A DNA stretch of 10,373 nucleotides from Akkermansiaceae bacterium (GTDB taxonomy: Bacteria > Verrucomicrobiota > Verrucomicrobiia > Verrucomicrobiales > Akkermansiaceae): positions 1-10,373 of the forward strand of contig JARFRT010000207.1 in assembly GCA_029287105.1 (NCBI GenBank). The letters run 5' to 3'. Under the pieces are notes generated by a model that saw only the letters and a program-made list of their open reading frames with translations, ran no database searches and was not told the DNA's origin. The first letter of the stretch is position 1. Each line of letters starts with the position of its first letter. The translations under genes and the position numbers were made by a program. Positions 8,304 to 10,373 of this stretch are shown here, piece by piece.

Positions 8304-8346
8304 GGTTTTAAAGCAGGGAATTAAAGCTGGGAAAATTAAAAAGCAG
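8304..8346. repeat. Triplicated short motif upstream of the symporter
   Basis: Three imperfect tandem copies on the plus strand: GGTTTTAAAGCAG (8304-8316), GGAATTAAAGCTG (8317-8329) and GGAAAATTAAAAAGCAG (8330-8346), a fourth beginning with GAAAAAT. They share GG, an AT core with TTAAA, and a terminal AGCAG/AGCTG. They lie 17-59 bp before the symporter start, where promoter or operator sequences would be expected. Whether they bind a regulator or are replication slippage is unknown. Confidence 0.5.
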
Positions 8347-8401
8347 GAAAAATAGACCCCGCGATTGAGAGGAGGCCGAGTATTTGCTAAGATCCGCCCG
8401 C

Positions 8402-8454
8402 AAGCAATGCTGTTAGACGGCAAGCGAAGCGCCTGTGTGGGAGACGCATTGCTT
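8402..8454. repeat. Inverted repeat with 9 bp perfect arms
   Basis: AAGCAATGC at 8402-8410 is matched by its exact reverse complement GCATTGCTT at 8446-8454, enclosing 35 bp that contain a smaller GGC/GCC pairing around 8419-8433. It is the outer of several foldable elements packed into this gap. No T-run follows on the minus strand, so it is not a typical intrinsic terminator for the dehydrogenase gene. Confidence 0.6.
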
Positions 8455-8469
8455 TCAGTGGGTTTTGTA

Positions 8470-8545
8470 GCGAAGGGTCTTCATTCCTTCGTTGACTGCG
8501 AGATTCATTCACGCGTACGTCGACGAAGAGTGAAGACTTTTTCGC
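8470..8545. repeat. Long imperfect hairpin in the intergenic gap
   Basis: Two 27 nt arms, 8470-8496 and 8519-8545, are nearly complementary. Matching blocks include GCGAA with TTCGC, GTCTTCA with TGAAGAC, and TTCGTTGAC with GTCGACGAA (one mismatch), separated by small internal bulges around a 22 nt loop. A second small hairpin follows directly: CCACGA at 8545-8550 and TCGTGG at 8561-8566. No T-tract follows on either strand. It may be a structured RNA, a remnant of a small mobile element, or a dispersed palindromic repeat. Confidence 0.6.
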
Positions 8546-8751
8546 CACGAAAGCTGGCTGTCGTGGGCCTCCTTCATCCGAAGATGTATGGCCACGTTTT
8601 ATTCAAGTTTTATCTATTCATTCTTTGGGCGAGCTCATCAACCGGACTGGTCCCATTGGCCGGATGGGAGCAGTCTTCTTTTCGCGTTAACTGGGTGTTG
8701 TTGGATGATCCAGGTGCACCGTTCGGATTCGAGTTTGGCACACACAATCGA

Positions 8752-9765
8752 TTATTTTCGATCGCGTAAGCATTTAATCTTTTCAATCAATTTTGCATTC
8801 ACACTGCGTTGACCTTTGTTTTTACGGTTAGCATGGCGCCGTGCACCAGGTAGCCTTGTGCCATCGATAGCTGCATACCTTTTTAAAAACTCTTCTGTTT
8901 GGCTATCCCAGTCTTTGTCCGATAATATGTTAGGTGAGATCGCCATAATAAATTGCCCACCTTGAGTCGAGCCAGGTTTTTGCTCATCGCACTTTTCGGT
9001 TTCATAGGAAAATTTATCACCCACCAGCGGGCCCGATAATAATTCAACCATCAAAGCTAATGCAGAACCTTTGTGCCCGCCAAATGGCAGCAGAACTCCT
9101 TTGACAATATCAGCAGCGTTGGTCGTCAATTCCCCGGAAGTTGAAAGTCCGGTTCCCAGCGGCACTTCACGGCCATCGCGTGCGGCAAGCTGCACTTCAC
9201 CCATCGCCATGGATGATGTCGCCATATCAATCACAATGGGATGCTTGTTAGGCCTTGGCCACGCAAAACCAAAAGGATTTGTCCCAAAAATCGGGGTCTT
9301 GCCGCCTGCAGGCGCAACCCATGGCAAATAGGAAACGGTGGTCAACCCAACCAGCCCTGCTTCACTGATTTTTTCTACCTCTGGCCAAAGGGCGGCATAA
9401 TGATGGGAGTTTTTTATCGAGACGACAGCAACACCAAATCTTTGAGCCGCATCAGTCAGTTTACCCAAACAATATTCATGCACAAGCGGCGCCAATCCAT
9501 TTTTTGCATCACATCTAAAAACCACCGGGGTAACTTCCTCAACAATAGGAACAGCATGGCCATCCGCCATCCCACTTTTCAAAGCAACCACGTAACCAGG
9601 GATTCTAAATAGACCGTGCGAAACAGAACCATCTTGTTCAGCTTTTGTGACATTTTTCGCCACGGCCTCAGCCGTTTCCAAATTAGCACCATGTGCCATC
9701 AATGTATCTCTGGCCAAGTCGAATATCTCTTCTAAACTCAGCTCAATCAATGTGTTATCAGCCAT
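8752..9765 (-). CDS. Ldh2-family NAD(P)H oxidoreductase (malate/lactate or imino-acid type)
   Basis: 337 residues from the ATG at 9765, chosen for its AGAAGG ribosome binding motif (complement of 9776-9781, 10 nt away) and because the family N-terminus begins here; the frame is open to a TTG at 9798. Family marks are SVSHGLFRIPGY (47-58) with the expected catalytic His50, IKNSHHYAALWPEVE (117-131), VAPAGG (150-155), IFGTNPFGFAWPRP (159-172), VIDMATSSMA (178-187) and LLPFGGHKGSALALMVELL (225-243). The soluble cytoplasmic enzyme uses NAD(P)H to reduce a 2-oxo acid or cyclic imine. The NSHHYAALWPEVE and VAPAGG segments recall delta1-piperideine-2-carboxylate/pyrroline-2-carboxylate reductases (DpkA) more than malate or lactate enzymes, an inference from memory. 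The gene is full length. It is AT-richer than its neighbours (21/60 GC at 8881-8940, 25/60 at 9361-9420; compare 35/60 at 7321-7380), suggesting transfer. It is separated from the sugar genes by a repeat-rich gap, so a shared pathway is not implied. Confidence 0.9.
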   Translation of the reverse strand: MADNTLIELSLEEIFDLARDTLMAHGANLETAEAVAKNVTKAEQDGSVSHGLFRIPGYVVALKSGMADGHAVPIVEEVTPVVFRCDAKNGLAPLVHEYCLGKLTDAAQRFGVAVVSIKNSHHYAALWPEVEKISEAGLVGLTTVSYLPWVAPAGGKTPIFGTNPFGFAWPRPNKHPIVIDMATSSMAMGEVQLAARDGREVPLGTGLSTSGELTTNAADIVKGVLLPFGGHKGSALALMVELLSGPLVGDKFSYETEKCDEQKPGSTQGGQFIMAISPNILSDKDWDSQTEEFLKRYAAIDGTRLPGARRHANRKNKGQRSVNAKLIEKIKCLRDRK

Positions 9766-9792
9766 TATTTCTATACCTTCTTTACAATCCAT

Positions 9793-9816
9793 TTTCAAAC
9801 AAGTGCTAATTTGAAA
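9793..9816. promoter_or_regulatory. Perfect 7 bp dyad upstream of the dehydrogenase
   Basis: TTTCAAA (9793-9799) and TTTGAAA (9810-9816) are exact reverse complements separated by 10 bp, 27 bp before the ATG at 9765. The position and symmetry fit an operator, but the sequence also overlaps the end of the regulator remnant and could be chance in AT-rich DNA. No regulator for it is visible here. Confidence 0.25.
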
Positions 9817-10000
9817 TAGCCATTCATCGCTAATACTATTCGAGTGGCTAAATTGGCTAAATGGCGGTTTGGCCTTGGTTTGAGATCAAGGAAACATCCT
9901 GCGGCACCCGCAGACCGCGATTGGGCAGGAATTGAGTCGTGGCGACGTATTCCGCCGCGCTGTAGATGAAAATCGGGATGTTTGCATGCGATGATCGATG
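9798..10000 (-). pseudogene. Remnant of LacI/GalR-type regulator, C-terminal end
   Basis: On the minus strand, about 10000 to 9884 encodes a stretch that reads like the end of a LacI/GalR sensor domain: IPIFIYSAAEYVATTQ, then GLRVPQDVSLIS, the familiar GLxVPxDVSxI signature. That frame stops at 9857-9859. A second frame from about 9863 continues with HLANLATRIVLAMNGYFKLA, which resembles the RxVLAMxG-type C-terminal helix of the same family, and ends at TGA 9795-9797. Roughly 15 residues expected between the two parts are missing, so both a frameshift and a small deletion are likely. No DNA-binding helix-turn-helix is present upstream, where the repeats begin. Such regulators normally control sugar genes, so this may be a lost controller of the neighbouring carbohydrate genes or debris carried in. 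The assignment rests on motif recognition. Confidence 0.6.
9845..9862. repeat. Perfect 9 bp tandem duplication
   Basis: TGGCTAAAT occurs twice in direct succession (9845-9853 and 9854-9862), at the point where the regulator remnant changes frame. A 9 bp duplication does not itself shift frame, but it may mark local slippage or repair. Confidence 0.6.
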
Positions 10001-10081
10001 ATATGTCCCTGCGATGATGAGAGTGGTCTGAATGATATACGAAGTCAAAACCCCGAATCTTGTTGGAAACCACGAATTCCG

Positions 10082-10321
10082 CTTGGGTTGCTACTTCTAT
10101 TTTTTGACCGCGCAACATACGAATTGGGCGAAAGAAGACTTGGGTTGTGGGTTCATTTCAAACCACGGAAAGGCACTGAATTACACGGAAGTTCTTGGGT
10201 TGCTCATTCAATTTTTGACCGCGAAAGGTGCGAAAGGACGCGAAAGAAGACTTAGGTTGCGGGCTTGGGTTGTTAATTCAGTTTTTGAACCACGGAATAC
10301 AGGAAATCATGGAAGGGCTGA
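10082..10321. repeat. Degenerate tandem repeat array, ~55-70 bp units
   Basis: Four plus-strand units each begin with CTTGGGTTG, at 10082, 10139, 10194 and 10264 (spacings 57, 55 and 70 bp). Within units there follow a T-rich segment ending TTTTTGACC or AACCACGG, then a run of related CGAAAG / CACGGAA words. Units 1 and 3 align over 57 bp, both ending GCGAAAGAAGA. The extra 13 bp after unit 3 (CTTAGGTTGCGGG) looks like another truncated unit start. No long open frame of recognisable protein crosses it. The word pattern resembles the ACCACGAA-type dispersed intergenic repeats seen in many environmental genomes; function is unknown. Confidence 0.7.
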
Positions 10322-10373
10322 ATGAAACCGGTGACGCCTCAGCACTCCATAAAAACCTCGCCCCCGGTGATGG

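Larger units (their letters stand above)
8288..8751. other. 464 bp intergenic region without a supported gene
   Basis: The gap between the dehydrogenase stop and the symporter start holds the triplicated motif and the inverted repeats listed separately. A plus-strand frame is open across most of it, but its translation reads through the hairpins, is rich in Arg and Ser, and resembles no family, so I do not call it. The left part of the gap would contain the symporter promoter. I see no convincing terminator for the dehydrogenase. Confidence 0.6.

Noticed and set aside
8402..8454. Possible integron attC site, because GTTAGAC at 8412-8418 fits the GTTRRRY core
   Set aside because: No partner RYYYAAC box is placed at the right distance and there is no integrase or cassette structure in the window.
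8470..8566. Intrinsic terminator for the dehydrogenase
   Set aside because: The hairpins lie about 190-280 bp beyond the stop and are not followed by a T-run on the minus strand.
8365..8769. A 134-codon plus-strand frame filling the dehydrogenase-symporter gap
   Set aside because: It runs through the inverted repeats, its composition is unlike a folded protein, it overlaps the dehydrogenase end, and it has no family resemblance. The repeat explanation fits better.
10339..10373. Possible C-terminal end of a minus-strand protein (ITGGEVFMEC then stop), faintly like an SDR tail
   Set aside because: Only ten residues are visible, the usual following DGG is missing, and other frames are equally open.
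10323..10373. Plus-strand ATG with an upstream GGAAGG that stays open to the right edge
   Set aside because: Only 17 codons are visible and the candidate ribosome binding site belongs to the last repeat unit, so it cannot be supported.

Overview
The window looks like chromosome from a Gram-negative bacterium of the PVC superphylum, most likely a Verrucomicrobiota relative. This is inferred from three things: large secreted TPR proteins in series, a secreted GH36-like glycosidase beside a vSGLT-type symporter, and several genes with no clear Shine-Dalgarno site. No marker gene fixes the taxon. Every gene I can support lies on the minus strand, so transcription runs from high to low coordinates.

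Layout in transcription order. From about 10373 to 9800 there is no intact gene. This stretch holds an array of degenerate ~55-70 bp tandem repeats (10082-10321) and the broken C-terminal remnant of a LacI/GalR-type regulator (about 9798-10000). Next is an Ldh2-family dehydrogenase (8752-9765), noticeably more AT-rich than the genes after it. A 464 bp gap (8288-8751) is rich in inverted repeats and, just before the next gene, has a short triplicated motif. Then come a Na+/sugar symporter of the SSS/SLC5 family (6758-8287) and, 40 bp on, a secreted GH36-like alpha-galactosidase (4657-6717). Two exported TPR proteins follow (2711-4450 and 161-2515). The second carries a beta-rich segment between its two TPR arrays. 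A further open frame with a good ribosome binding site starts at 102 and runs off the left edge.

The symporter and glycosidase make a plausible sugar-uptake pair: the exported enzyme releases a monosaccharide (galactose, if specificity holds) and the symporter imports it with sodium. A LacI-type regulator remnant fits a carbohydrate-use neighbourhood but is now broken. The TPR pair and the edge frame look like a separate envelope-associated cluster. The dehydrogenase, with its different base composition and flanking repeats and gene debris, looks like a later arrival.

No wholly new system is evident. The best leads are the repeat-rich, pseudogene-bearing flanks of the dehydrogenase, the altered sugar-site residues in the symporter, and the beta-module insertion in the large TPR protein.
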